From Deltaproteobacteria bacterium (GTDB lineage Bacteria; Myxococcota_A; Polyangia; Polyangiales; Polyangiaceae): a stretch of 64,000 nt of DNA. The DNA lies in contig JACRCQ010000052.1 in the NCBI GenBank assembly GCA_016218915.1, forward strand, positions 124,001 to 188,000, read 5' to 3'. The number at the start of each line of letters is the position of its first letter. Positions within the stretch are counted from its first letter, which is position 1. Under the pieces are notes generated by a model. That model was not told where the DNA came from and ran no database searches. It saw only the letters and a program-made list of their open reading frames with translations. Positions 37,381 to 45,470 of the stretch are shown here, one piece after another. A program made the translations under genes and the position numbers.

Positions 37381-37747
37381 ATGCTACGTCAGCCAGGGGC
37401 TGCAGTGCACGCGCGGACGCACCTGCCGCGGGCCGATACCTCATCGATCCAATGAGCTTCGAGTCGGCCCATTCGGGCTCGTCGAGAAGCGTAAGCTCCA
37501 CCTGGTCCGGAAGCGACGTAATGCGCTGATTCAGCCAGACGACCCGTGCATCGAGCGGCGACTGCTCCGCAGTGTCGTCGGGCTCGATTGGAACACGCGC
37601 GTGGTCGGGCAAGGGTGGATCGACCGGGCCTTCGCCTGCTTCCGCCCGCGCATGCACCACGTCGAAGTCCCAGACGCGGAGCGCGGGTTTCCCGCCGCCC
37701 CGATGATGACCAAACCCCGGCAGGCACGACGTGACCAGCGCACGCAT
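37322..37747 (-). CDS. Unknown protein upstream of the radical SAM enzyme
   Basis: 141-aa protein overlapping the start of the radical SAM gene by about 59 bp. It contains GFGHHRGGGKPALRVWDFDVVHAR, VVWLNQRITSLPDQVELTLLDEPEWADSKLIG and a Ala/Ser-rich end. No family recognised. It could be the substrate or a partner of the maturase, but this rests only on order and overlap. Confidence 0.5.
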   Translation of the reverse strand: MRALVTSCLPGFGHHRGGGKPALRVWDFDVVHARAEAGEGPVDPPLPDHARVPIEPDDTAEQSPLDARVVWLNQRITSLPDQVELTLLDEPEWADSKLIGSMRYRPAAGASARALQPLADVACAHAVASAADSPTSSLRAS

Positions 37748-37828
37748 CCTTCGTTGTGAGACGTCGCGCCCCCCGCACTCGGGCAGACCCGTCGTCCAAG
37801 AACCCAAAGCGTGATACCATGACGTCGA

Positions 37829-38458
37829 ATGGTGGCTCGCTACCCCAGCCGTGCGCTCATGGTGCTCGCAGTACTCTGCGTGCTCGCGTTCGCGCAGCAG
37901 AGCCCTGCTCAATCGCAGCCCAGAATGGTTCCCCGATTGCTCCCCACGCGGAACGCCACCATCTCCTGGGCACAGCCTTGGGTCACGGCAACGTTCAACT
38001 ACTCCACTGCCCTGGTCCCGGCCCATGCACAGAGGCTTGCGTCCGGACTCCCAATGCTGGTTTCGATGCGCGCGTACGTCTTCCAGGACGGCAACCCGTT
38101 ACCTATCGCCCTGACGATCAAGACCTGCCGAATCCTCTTCGACGTGTGGGACGAGGTCTACAGGATATCGATCTCACAAGCCGGACTAGCCCGGATGGAC
38201 ACGGCCGCACCGAACCTCGAGGGCGTCTCGCGCAGGTGCGGGAGCGTCCGGAACTTTGGCCTTGTGGATCGCTCAGTACTCCAGCCCTGGACTTCGTACT
38301 ACGTGGCGGTCGTCGTGGACGTGGATCCGACTTGGCCGTCGTTTTGGCCATGGGTGGATCAGTGGATCGCGAATCCAACAGGACCGATGATTCCGTTCAA
38401 CACGCCGACGAGCAGCCGGTCCCAGATGGCGTTTCGCACAGCGTCGTTCGTACCCTAG
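37829..38458 (+). CDS. Secreted DUF4390-like protein, copy 1
   Basis: 209 aa with a signal peptide (MVLAVLCVLAFAQQSPAQS). The mature part (TATFNYSTALVPAHAQRLASGLPMLVSMRAYVFQ, VWDEVYRISIS, LEGVSRRCGSVRNFGLVDRSVL, SYYVAVVVDVDP) loosely follows the DUF4390 pattern. A paralogue lies at 44313-44939, and the similarity extends upstream: GCGTGATACCATGACGTCGA at 37809 recurs at 44293. It is part of a segmental duplication. Confidence 0.7.
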   Translation: MVARYPSRALMVLAVLCVLAFAQQSPAQSQPRMVPRLLPTRNATISWAQPWVTATFNYSTALVPAHAQRLASGLPMLVSMRAYVFQDGNPLPIALTIKTCRILFDVWDEVYRISISQAGLARMDTAAPNLEGVSRRCGSVRNFGLVDRSVLQPWTSYYVAVVVDVDPTWPSFWPWVDQWIANPTGPMIPFNTPTSSRSQMAFRTASFVP

Positions 38459-38808
38459 GAAACCGCACGGATCCGTTTGTGCAGCCACCGCGAAGTAAGC
38501 AGCGGCATCGCGCACGAAGCGGCAGTTATCCGGCTCCTGCGCTGGGCTCTGTGACCGGTTGCTGCGTGGAGCCCACGACGAGTCACGCGGATGTCAGGTC
38601 TGCCGGTGCAGACCGGCCACCGGCTTGGGAACGACCACGCCTCCGAGCCAGCTTGGGCCACCCGGTGAGAGGTGAACGACGGCTACCTCGATTTCCGCCG
38701 CTCGTCCGGTAGCATGCAAGCCGGGCCCGCCGCTTGCCGCGTGCTCCCTACGCGCCGTATCATGATCAGGTCCCGCGGAGCTCGGCCGCGGGTCAAAGGG
38801 GAGTGAAC
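38459..38808. other. Intergenic region inserted relative to the second duplicon copy
   Basis: 350 bp with no recognisable gene. Together with the next gene it occupies the position where the second copy of the duplication (after 44939) has none of this DNA. Confidence 0.45.
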
Positions 38809-39198
38809 ATGAAGACTCGTGCGCACCTCGTTGCTGGTGTCGTCCTGTTGGCAGCAGCCTCCATCCCCGCTTGCGGCGGCGGAGTGAGCACAACCCCGGC
38901 TCCGCCCCCAACGGTGGACGCAAGTGGCGACACCGCTGACGCGACCTCTGAGACGGAGCCGACTCAGGACGGCGCCATCGACGCGAAGTGCGAGTTCAAC
39001 GATTACCATTCAGCCTACTGCTGCCTCGGGCCGACGTACGTATGCGGATACATCAGCTACTGCTGCTGCCTGCCGCAAGCAGGACCGGCCGACCACGTCG
39101 CGTGCAGCAATTGCGATGCAGGTATGAGTCAGGGCGAGGAATGCAACGCCGCCTACGCCGGCTGCTGTCAGGGTACGTGCGTCAAAGGTTCGTGCTGA
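38809..39198 (+). CDS. Cys-rich lipoprotein
   Basis: 129-aa lipoprotein. The signal peptide ends at ASIPAC, then a Pro/Thr/Asp linker, then a domain with many Cys residues (AYCCLGPTYVCGYISYCCCLP, CSNC, CNAAYAGCCQGTCVKGSC), probably a disulphide-stabilised small fold. A GGGGAG Shine-Dalgarno lies 6 nt before the ATG. It sits between the two halves of the duplicated segment. Function unknown. Confidence 0.75.
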   Translation: MKTRAHLVAGVVLLAAASIPACGGGVSTTPAPPPTVDASGDTADATSETEPTQDGAIDAKCEFNDYHSAYCCLGPTYVCGYISYCCCLPQAGPADHVACSNCDAGMSQGEECNAAYAGCCQGTCVKGSC

Positions 39199-39244
39199 CC
39201 CTCTCCGCGAACGCAATGGCTCGAGTCGCCGATCGGATATCCTT

Positions 39245-39421
39245 GCTTCCGCACCAGCAGCAACCGGAGCGGTCTCCAACCATGAGAACTCCGCCTCGCA
39301 GGCACACACATGGATGACCGGTTCCAGCCGGTCACGAAGAGCCAGAGCAGGAAGCATTCTGGCGGAGTGGCAGGCAGCCTTGCCGTGGCGTCCTCGCTTG
39401 CCGCCCCGTTGCCGGCTCTGA
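39245..39421 (-). pseudogene. Truncated, frameshifted copy of the 44991-45470 gene
   Basis: On the minus strand, two frames together encode PATPPECFLLWLFVTGWNR and then IHVCACEAEFSWLE, matching PATPPGCFLHWLFVQGWNRCIHVCARDAELSWIE of the intact gene. A frameshift lies at the GWNR/IHVC join and the N-terminal half is missing. Confidence 0.75.
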
Positions 39422-39461
39422 TCCTTGAAGTTGCCCGCGCAAAGGTCGGATACTGTGCACC

Positions 39462-40907
39462 ATGAAGATTGTGGGACGACTTCAGGCAGTGAGCATCCTT
39501 GTTGTCACCGTCGCCGCCGCTTGCACGCCAGCGTCCGGGCCCGCCACGTCACCACCGGGAGCTCCGGCGAACCAGACTCGGCGTGCGCACGAGGGACTCG
39601 AAGCTACCCTGGCGAAATCGGACTCTCCCTACCTAAGGCACGAGGCGGCGCGCATTCAGAGCATGGCGACGTCGATCGATCGGATCCTCAGCGAGAGCCC
39701 CGACTCGCCATGCCGACGCACGGTGACATCGCTGTTGAAGCGTGCGCTTGCTCTCACTGCAACCCACGGCACGCGGGCCGGGCACGCTGCCCCCCAAGCG
39801 CTCACCCGTGTCCGGATCATGGCGCGAAGCTGCAAGGTCACACCGACCCTGGATCTCGGATTCGATGACAATGCCGTCGAGGTGTGGGCGAACCGCAATC
39901 TCGATCTGGAAAAGGAGGCGTGCGACCTGTCCGCGAGCCTGCTCGTCAGGGGCGACGCTCCGAGCCTTCGAGTTGAGGCCTCCCTAGCAGTCTCGCGTTC
40001 GGATCCGGCCAAGGCATTGGAGCTGATCGCACCCCTCATCGGCCCATCGTCGTCCCTGGCGGTTCCGTTAAGGGCCCGCGCCGCAATGGCCCACGGCGGG
40101 GCGCTGTCGCGCCTCCATCGAGCCGATGAAGCGCTGGGGTCGCTGGGACAGGCCGCCGCAGATTTTCGCCGGCAGGGCATGCTGGCGGACGCACTCGACG
40201 CGGCGCTCACCGCAGACGGTGCGCTGGCCTACGCGAAGCGGCACGAGGATCGCCCGGCCTCGCTCGCCGAACTGGAGTCGTGGGCACGCCAGAGTATCCC
40301 CGAGGAGCCAATCGCCGTTGCAATGGTGCTCACGAGGCGGGCCGTGGCGCTCGGTGAACTCAAGCGGTTCGACGAGGCGATCGAGGCCAACCGGCGTGTC
40401 TTCGAGATCGCTGCTTCCGAGTACGGCGAGATGCACTCACTCGCGTTGAACGCCCGTTCCAACATTGCCGTGCTCGAACAAATCCGAGGCAATCTCGATG
40501 CGGCCCTTGCAATGCACCAGAAACTACTGTCGATGAGGCTGGCGGCGGAAGACGGGCCAGAGGGGATAGCCAATTCCTACGAATCCATCGGGGCGATCTA
40601 CACGGACACAAAGCGCGGTGCCGATGCCGAACCTTACTGCAGGAAGGCGATGGAAGTGCGTGAGCAGAAGTTGCCTATCCGCCATCGCGACCGCTTTCGT
40701 CCGTACGAGTGCCTCGCGTTGGCACTCGGTCTACAAGGTAAACAGGAAGCCGCGATCCGGACCATGGACCGGGCAGTAGAAATCGGCTGCGAGGCTCACG
40801 GTCGGCAGGATCCGACATGCAAGGGGCTCACTATCCGAAGGGAAATGCTGGCGATCGGAGGGAGGCAACGGGCAACCGGGGGCCCGTGCGACGCGGGCGC
40901 GGACTAG
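39462..40907 (+). CDS. TPR-repeat lipoprotein
   Basis: 481-aa lipoprotein with signal peptide ending AAAC. The mature sequence is helical, with tetratricopeptide repeats in the C-terminal half (for example AVALGELKRFDEAIEANRRVFEIA, LEQIRGNLDAALAMHQKLLSMR, IGAIYTDTKRGADAEPYCRKAMEVRE, ALGLQGKQEAAIRTMDRAVEIG). The size of 40-42 residues per unit fits TPR_10/12-type repeats. The last 77 bp overlap the antisense end of the nucleotidyltransferase frame. A scaffolding role is inferred. Confidence 0.82.
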   Translation: MKIVGRLQAVSILVVTVAAACTPASGPATSPPGAPANQTRRAHEGLEATLAKSDSPYLRHEAARIQSMATSIDRILSESPDSPCRRTVTSLLKRALALTATHGTRAGHAAPQALTRVRIMARSCKVTPTLDLGFDDNAVEVWANRNLDLEKEACDLSASLLVRGDAPSLRVEASLAVSRSDPAKALELIAPLIGPSSSLAVPLRARAAMAHGGALSRLHRADEALGSLGQAAADFRRQGMLADALDAALTADGALAYAKRHEDRPASLAELESWARQSIPEEPIAVAMVLTRRAVALGELKRFDEAIEANRRVFEIAASEYGEMHSLALNARSNIAVLEQIRGNLDAALAMHQKLLSMRLAAEDGPEGIANSYESIGAIYTDTKRGADAEPYCRKAMEVREQKLPIRHRDRFRPYECLALALGLQGKQEAAIRTMDRAVEIGCEAHGRQDPTCKGLTIRREMLAIGGRQRATGGPCDAGAD

Positions 40908-41475
40908 CGGGGGAGCGGCATTGGGTAGGGAGGCTCCTCTTCTCCCCGGCCTCGCTGCGCGCCTTCAAGTCCTGCCAAGCACGCGCCTTGAGCGGGATCA
41001 GGCCATCGACCCCGACCATCGGAACCCCGTCGGCTTCGTAGCGCGTGGCCACCACCAGCTCGTAGTAGCCCTCATCCATCAAGATCGCCGATAGGCTTAC
41101 GAACGAGGCATCGACAGCGACCGGCACGATCTTCTGCCCCAGGGAAAGCTCGAGGTCTCCGGGGGCTCTGGAGAACAGCTCCAGCATGAAGGGGTAGTCA
41201 GCGGTTTTCGGCTTCACAAAACGGAAGTACTCCCGCTCGCCCGTCTGCTGACGGACGCGCTCCTCGTAGTCGCCTGCCTCGACGAAGTCCCGGAAACGTC
41301 CTACGAAGCGCGAGTCCACAGCTTCGACGACCAGCACGATGTCGAGGTCTCTTGTCTTTCGGAACGTGAGCGCGTTGCTCAACATCCACGCTTCGCATGC
41401 CGCGCCGCCTATGAGAACGTAGGCGTTGTCGAAGCTCCGAAAGTGCTCTCGGAACCGCTGAAGTCCAACTACCAC
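40831..41475 (-). CDS. Nucleotidyltransferase-type toxin, probably truncated
   Basis: 214-aa protein of the nucleotidyltransferase toxin type. It has YVLIGGAACEAWML, the metal-binding pair in RKTRDLDIVL, EYFRFVKPKTADYPFMLELFSR, SLSAILMDEGYYEL and GLIPLKARAWQDLKAR. In related proteins this last motif is followed by a GE.VDS.DIKKHRNDVFRL-type tail; here the sequence instead becomes RSLPTQCRSPASPRPR and runs antisense into the TPR gene. The C-terminal 50-70 residues therefore appear lost. Its partner antitoxin gene overlaps it by 7 bp. Confidence 0.75.
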   Translation of the reverse strand: MVVGLQRFREHFRSFDNAYVLIGGAACEAWMLSNALTFRKTRDLDIVLVVEAVDSRFVGRFRDFVEAGDYEERVRQQTGEREYFRFVKPKTADYPFMLELFSRAPGDLELSLGQKIVPVAVDASFVSLSAILMDEGYYELVVATRYEADGVPMVGVDGLIPLKARAWQDLKARSEAGEKRSLPTQCRSPASPRPRRTGPRLPVASLRSPAFPFG

Positions 41476-42464
41476 TTCACTTCTCCCAGCATCCTCTTCA
41501 ACTCCTTCTGAACGCGCTCATCCGTCGTGTCGCGGAGCGCCAGGTACAGCGAGAGCCGGTCCACGCAGTCTCCGTCGACCAGTCGGGTGGGATCGTATGT
41601 CCAGCTCTCGACGGCGGCATCGGCCTCGTCGGCGCTCTCGCATCCCACCATGTCGCCACGTTCGAGACGACGACGGTACTCGTGTTGCCACAGGGCGAAC
41701 GTGGGGAGCCGATCATCGGCGATCTCGGCGTAACGTTCGAGGGCGGTCATCCCAGCGGCCAGCAACTTGGGATGCTTGGTCTTCGTCCGACGAATCCATC
41801 GGCGCGCACGCACAGGGCTGGTCAGGTGGTCCAAGGCGCGCCTCCAGAGGTCAGCGCCTCGCTGCGCGAACGCCAGCTGACGCGTACGGCCATCACGGAC
41901 GACCTCGCAAAGGTTCAACCTCTCAAGCTCGTTCGCAACGTTGGTCAGCGTCATGTTCGAGTACCCGAGATCCGAGGCCACCTCCTTGAGCGGGCGACCT
42001 GCTACCGCATGCCCAAGAAGGTGAAGCAACAGGAGCGCTTGCGCTGGCGCCGACAAGCTCGGGCCGCGCTCCTTCGGCAACCTGGGTTCCCGCTCGCGAA
42101 GGTCGACTGCCAGGAACGGCAAGAACATCTGCCTTCCGGGTACGAGGAATGGAACGCCCTGCCTCACCAGGCGGTTGCGGAAGTATGGGGCCGCACGCGG
42201 CAGCACCAATGCGACCCGTGCCCCCAAGGCGCTTCGGATCACAGCGATCTGCTTGGCGTACTCGCCAGGCGTGGACTCGCCGCCGTCGTCACGACGAACA
42301 CCCAGGATGACCCGTTGCCCGAAGAGCGTCACCTCGGCGAAGTTGTAGGCCGAGCGCACGAACAAGGGCGCGCGGTTTGCTTCGCTTGCGGAGAGGCTAC
42401 GTACAGTGGGCGCAACCCCGAGGATCTCTGCGAGGTACGCTTCAAGCGCGGGAGGCGTCTTCAT
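41469..42464 (-). CDS. Winged-helix antitoxin partner of nucleotidyltransferase toxin
   Basis: 331-aa protein. The middle holds a MarR-like winged helix (SAPAQALLLLHLLGHAVAGRPLKEVASDLGYSNMTLTNVANELERLNLCEVVRDGRTRQLAFA). The N-terminal domain resembles those seen in partners of this toxin type. The ATG at 42464 is favoured; the longer frame from 42521 includes the palindrome at 42493. The gene order antitoxin then toxin, with overlap, is typical. Confidence 0.7.
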   Translation of the reverse strand: MKTPPALEAYLAEILGVAPTVRSLSASEANRAPLFVRSAYNFAEVTLFGQRVILGVRRDDGGESTPGEYAKQIAVIRSALGARVALVLPRAAPYFRNRLVRQGVPFLVPGRQMFLPFLAVDLREREPRLPKERGPSLSAPAQALLLLHLLGHAVAGRPLKEVASDLGYSNMTLTNVANELERLNLCEVVRDGRTRQLAFAQRGADLWRRALDHLTSPVRARRWIRRTKTKHPKLLAAGMTALERYAEIADDRLPTFALWQHEYRRRLERGDMVGCESADEADAAVESWTYDPTRLVDGDCVDRLSLYLALRDTTDERVQKELKRMLGEVKW

Positions 42465-42492
42465 GGCAACCACAATGTACCCACGATGCACA

Positions 42493-42511
42493 ATAAACCG
42501 CAATGGTTTAT
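42493..42511. promoter_or_regulatory. ATAAACC/GGTTTAT operator-like palindrome
   Basis: ATAAACC (42493-42499), 5-bp spacer, GGTTTAT (42505-42511). It lies 29 bp upstream of the antitoxin start. It shares the TAAACC half-site with the palindromes before the AbiEi-type gene at 33.6 kb. Confidence 0.6.
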
Positions 42512-42525
42512 CATGCATCACAGGT

Positions 42526-43116
42526 TTACCTTTGCGGGGATCCCCGCCAACACGCCAGGAACGCTACGGGCGCCAGTCTCATCATCGCCATGCGCGAAAC
42601 AACTGCGTCGAGGCGCTCGGTGCAACATGTGACGAAGCCGATTTCTCGAGTTGCTTCAACACGACCACCGCAAATGGACGGGCGCCCTGGATGTCCCATC
42701 GCGGCGATCGAGAGCACCGCGAGGAGGATCGAGATTGCGGCGAGCCCGCGTCGTCCCAACAAGCGAAGCACGACTGCGACGATGACTGGCCAAACGAGGT
42801 AGAACTGCTCTTCGATGCACAGGCTCCCGGTGTGCTCGAGAGGCGATGGTGCAACGAAGAGCTCCAGGTAGCTCTTGTGCGAAAGGATCGCGCGCCAGTT
42901 TGCCACGTAGCCGAGCGTCGCCAACGCATCGCCGCGGATCCCGGCGAGCTCGTCGCGCCGGGCGAACACGAGCGCGTAGACTGCGATCGCCGGCATGAGC
43001 GACAGGAGTGCCGGAAAGAGCCATCGCGCGCGGCGAATCCAGAACTCCCGAAGCGCGATGCGGCCGGTCGCGCTTTTCTCCGCGAGCAAGAGCGCGGCAC
43101 CCTTCGCGATCGACAT
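42526..43116 (-). pseudogene. Acyltransferase 3 family fragment
   Basis: Encodes part of an OafA/YrhL-like acyltransferase: TGRIALREFWIRRARWLFPALL, GDALATLGYVANWRAI and HTGSLCIEEQFYLVWP. The N-terminal 60-70 residues with the first membrane helix and catalytic His are missing, and the C-terminus diverges after VLSIAAMG. The canonical HTWSLAIEEQF reads HTGSLCIEEQF. It is probably a decayed gene. Confidence 0.7.
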
Positions 43117-43415
43117 CTTCTACCGCTATCGATCCACCAGGCCGTGCTCTTGGCCCCACCCACGCACAGTCACAATAGCCGCTCGAGCCTGCGCGCGTCC
43201 ACCCGTCGTTTCTCCGTGCCCACGGCAACCGAGCGCCAAGACGCGATCTGTCCGCAACGCAACCTCGCGACTCAGCGCATCCCCACGCCACGCATGACAC
43301 CCATCCGACATCTCATCCCACGGCCGACGTGTGTCGTCGTCCCGGGGCCGCAGCCAGGGGGTGAGGCGGAACAGGACCGGAGACCGATCGCGGTACCGGC
43401 GAGGAGGAATTCGAG
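43117..43415. other. Intergenic region upstream of outer-membrane protein gene
   Basis: 300 bp without recognisable gene. It may hold decayed sequence of the acyltransferase N-terminus, but no motif remains readable. Confidence 0.35.
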
Positions 43416-44189
43416 ATGCGTGTGCGTAGCGTCCAATACTTCATCTGCATCGGGCTCGTGGCATGGACGGCATCGAGCCAAGCTGCTGCGCAAACAGCGG
43501 CGACTCCAGGCAACGCTCCTGCGCCCCCCGTCCCGGTGCTCAGCGGCCAACCCGAAGCCGGCGGTGGAGGTTTCGCCATGGGCGGCGTCCGATGGCTGAA
43601 CCTGACGTCGATCAACAACCGCATGCGCAGCGAAGGCTATCCCGAATTCGGCCGCAACTTTTATACTCTCGGTGGCGGCGGCCAGGTCGTGTTTCACCGG
43701 TTCGTCATCGGCGGCGAAGGCAACGCGGTGCTCCCCTTCGACGGTTCGCGCAACACGGCGGGCAGCCGGCAACGGCTCTCGGGTGGATTCGGTCTTTTTC
43801 GATTCGGCTACGCCGTGATCGACACGGGCAGCTTTCGTGTCTTTCCGCTGGTTGGATTCGGCTACGGCGGCATGACCCTGAACCTGTCGCGCAAGGGTGA
43901 CTCGACGTTTGGCGAGGTGCTGGCAAATCCGGCAAGAGAAGCGTCCATGACAGCGGGCGGGCTGCTGCTCGATGCCGGACTTGGCGCCGACTACAGGATT
44001 GCGTTTTCGAGGGCACGACGACACACCGGCTTCTTCTCCTTTGGCGTGCGAGGCGGATACTTGTTCGTGCCCTACACGACCGACTGGTCGATGTCGGGCG
44101 GCAAGGTGGCCGACGGGCCTGCCCTGGGACTTTCCGGGCCGTACGTGCAGCTGATGCTGGGACTGGGCAGCGCAAGCACAGCCCCGTAG
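43416..44189 (+). CDS. Outer-membrane beta-barrel-like protein
   Basis: 257-aa secreted protein: signal peptide (YFICIGLVAWTASSQAAAQ), a short Pro/Ala linker, and alternating Gly- and aromatic-rich strands such as NFYTLGGGGQVVFHRFVIGGEG, GGFGLFRFGYAVI, RVFPLVGFGYGG and FFSFGVRGGYLFVPY. The C-terminus (GPYVQLMLGLG) suits a beta-barrel. Probably an outer-membrane protein of unknown role. Confidence 0.65.
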   Translation: MRVRSVQYFICIGLVAWTASSQAAAQTAATPGNAPAPPVPVLSGQPEAGGGGFAMGGVRWLNLTSINNRMRSEGYPEFGRNFYTLGGGGQVVFHRFVIGGEGNAVLPFDGSRNTAGSRQRLSGGFGLFRFGYAVIDTGSFRVFPLVGFGYGGMTLNLSRKGDSTFGEVLANPAREASMTAGGLLLDAGLGADYRIAFSRARRHTGFFSFGVRGGYLFVPYTTDWSMSGGKVADGPALGLSGPYVQLMLGLGSASTAP

Positions 44190-44312
44190 CATCGGGCAAC
44201 CACCTTCAGCCACGTGCACCCAGCGTTCTGCGACGCAGCTCAAAACAGGCACAAAACGGGCTCAAGACGGGCAGGTCGTCCGAAGGCCCGAAGCGTGATA
44301 CCATGACGTCGA

Positions 44313-44939
44313 ATGGTGGCTCGCTACCCCAGCCGTGCGCTCATGGTGCTCGCAGTACTCTGCGGACTCGCGTTCGCGCAGCAGAGCCCTGCTCAATCGC
44401 AGGCCAGACTGGTTCCCCAATCGCTCCCCACGCGGAATGCCACTATTGTAACCAGGTTGTCTCTGGTGAAGGCGACGTTTGACTATTCGACTGCGCTGGT
44501 CCCGTCCCATGCGAAGCTGATTGCGTCCGGACTCCCAACGACGGTTTCGATGCGCGCATATGTCTTCCAGGACCGCACCTCGTTTCCTGTCGCGCTGACG
44601 ATCAAGACCTGCCGGATCGTCTACGACGTGTGGGACGAGTACTACAGGCTATCGATTTCACAATCCGGAGCAGCCAGCATGGAAGCGCGTGCGCCGAACC
44701 TGGAAGGCGTCCTGCGCAGGTGCGGAAGGGTCACGGACTTTGGACTTGTGGATCGGGGAATGCTCCAACCCGGAGTTTCGTACTACGTGGCGGTCGTCGT
44801 GGACGTGGATCCTACTACTATGTGGCAGCATCGGCTGGATCGCTGGATTGCGAATCCAACAGGACCGATGATTCCTTTCGACGCGACGACGAACGGCATA
44901 TCGCGGATGACGTTTCGCACCGCGTCGTTCCTTCCCTAG
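44313..44939 (+). CDS. Secreted DUF4390-like protein, copy 2
   Basis: 208-aa paralogue of the 37829-38458 product: same signal peptide apart from one residue (VLCGLAFAQQSPAQS), and long matches such as VSMRAYVFQD and LTIKTCRI, YDVWDEYYRLSISQ, SYYVAVVVDVDP and NPTGPMIPF. The upstream DNA is also duplicated. It is followed convergently by the 44991-45470 gene, whose broken copy follows copy 1. Confidence 0.7.
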   Translation: MVARYPSRALMVLAVLCGLAFAQQSPAQSQARLVPQSLPTRNATIVTRLSLVKATFDYSTALVPSHAKLIASGLPTTVSMRAYVFQDRTSFPVALTIKTCRIVYDVWDEYYRLSISQSGAASMEARAPNLEGVLRRCGRVTDFGLVDRGMLQPGVSYYVAVVVDVDPTTMWQHRLDRWIANPTGPMIPFDATTNGISRMTFRTASFLP

Positions 44940-44990
44940 CAGGCGCCCTGCGCGAACGCGATGGCTCGAAGAGTCGGCCGGACTCGACGG

Positions 44991-45470
44991 CTACGACGAA
45001 CTTCCGCCCCCAGGGTCAGGGATCTCGTCACCCGGGAACAGCGCCCTTGTTTCCGCACGAGCTGCAACCGGATGGGGCTCAATCCACGAGAGCTCCGCGT
45101 CGCGGGCGCACACATGGATGCAGCGGTTCCAGCCCTGCACGAAGAGCCAATGCAGGAAGCAGCCGGGCGGGGTGGCAGGCATTCTTGCTCTGTCGCCTTC
45201 GTTTGCGGCCCCGCTCCCAGCGTCGATCCACAGACCGGTACTTGGGCAGGGTTCGTAGCCGCGTGCAGGATCGATCTCGGGTGGATCGATGGAGCAGTAC
45301 ACGAGCCCAGTGACCGTGATCCGGGCGAGCTGATCCATGTCCTGGTGCTCCGTGATCATGACCCGTACGTCCAGGGTCAGGCGCCGCTCGATCCAGTCGA
45401 TCGCCATCCTCTCCAGGTAGGCGTCGTGCAAGCCCCACGGCAGTGATGCTTCTATTTCGTCGAGGTTCAT
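44991..45470 (-). CDS. Hypothetical protein, intact copy
   Basis: 159 aa (MNLDEIEASLPWGLHDAYLERM...). It has RLTLDVRVMITEH and TVTGLVYCSIDPPEIDPARGYEP, and a C-terminal stretch PATPPGCFLHWLFVQGWNRCIHVCARDAELSW. No family recognised. Its start overlaps the stop of the GH25-like gene (ATGA), so the two form an operon. A frameshifted fragment lies at 39245-39421. Confidence 0.65.
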   Translation of the reverse strand: MNLDEIEASLPWGLHDAYLERMAIDWIERRLTLDVRVMITEHQDMDQLARITVTGLVYCSIDPPEIDPARGYEPCPSTGLWIDAGSGAANEGDRARMPATPPGCFLHWLFVQGWNRCIHVCARDAELSWIEPHPVAARAETRALFPGDEIPDPGGGSSS

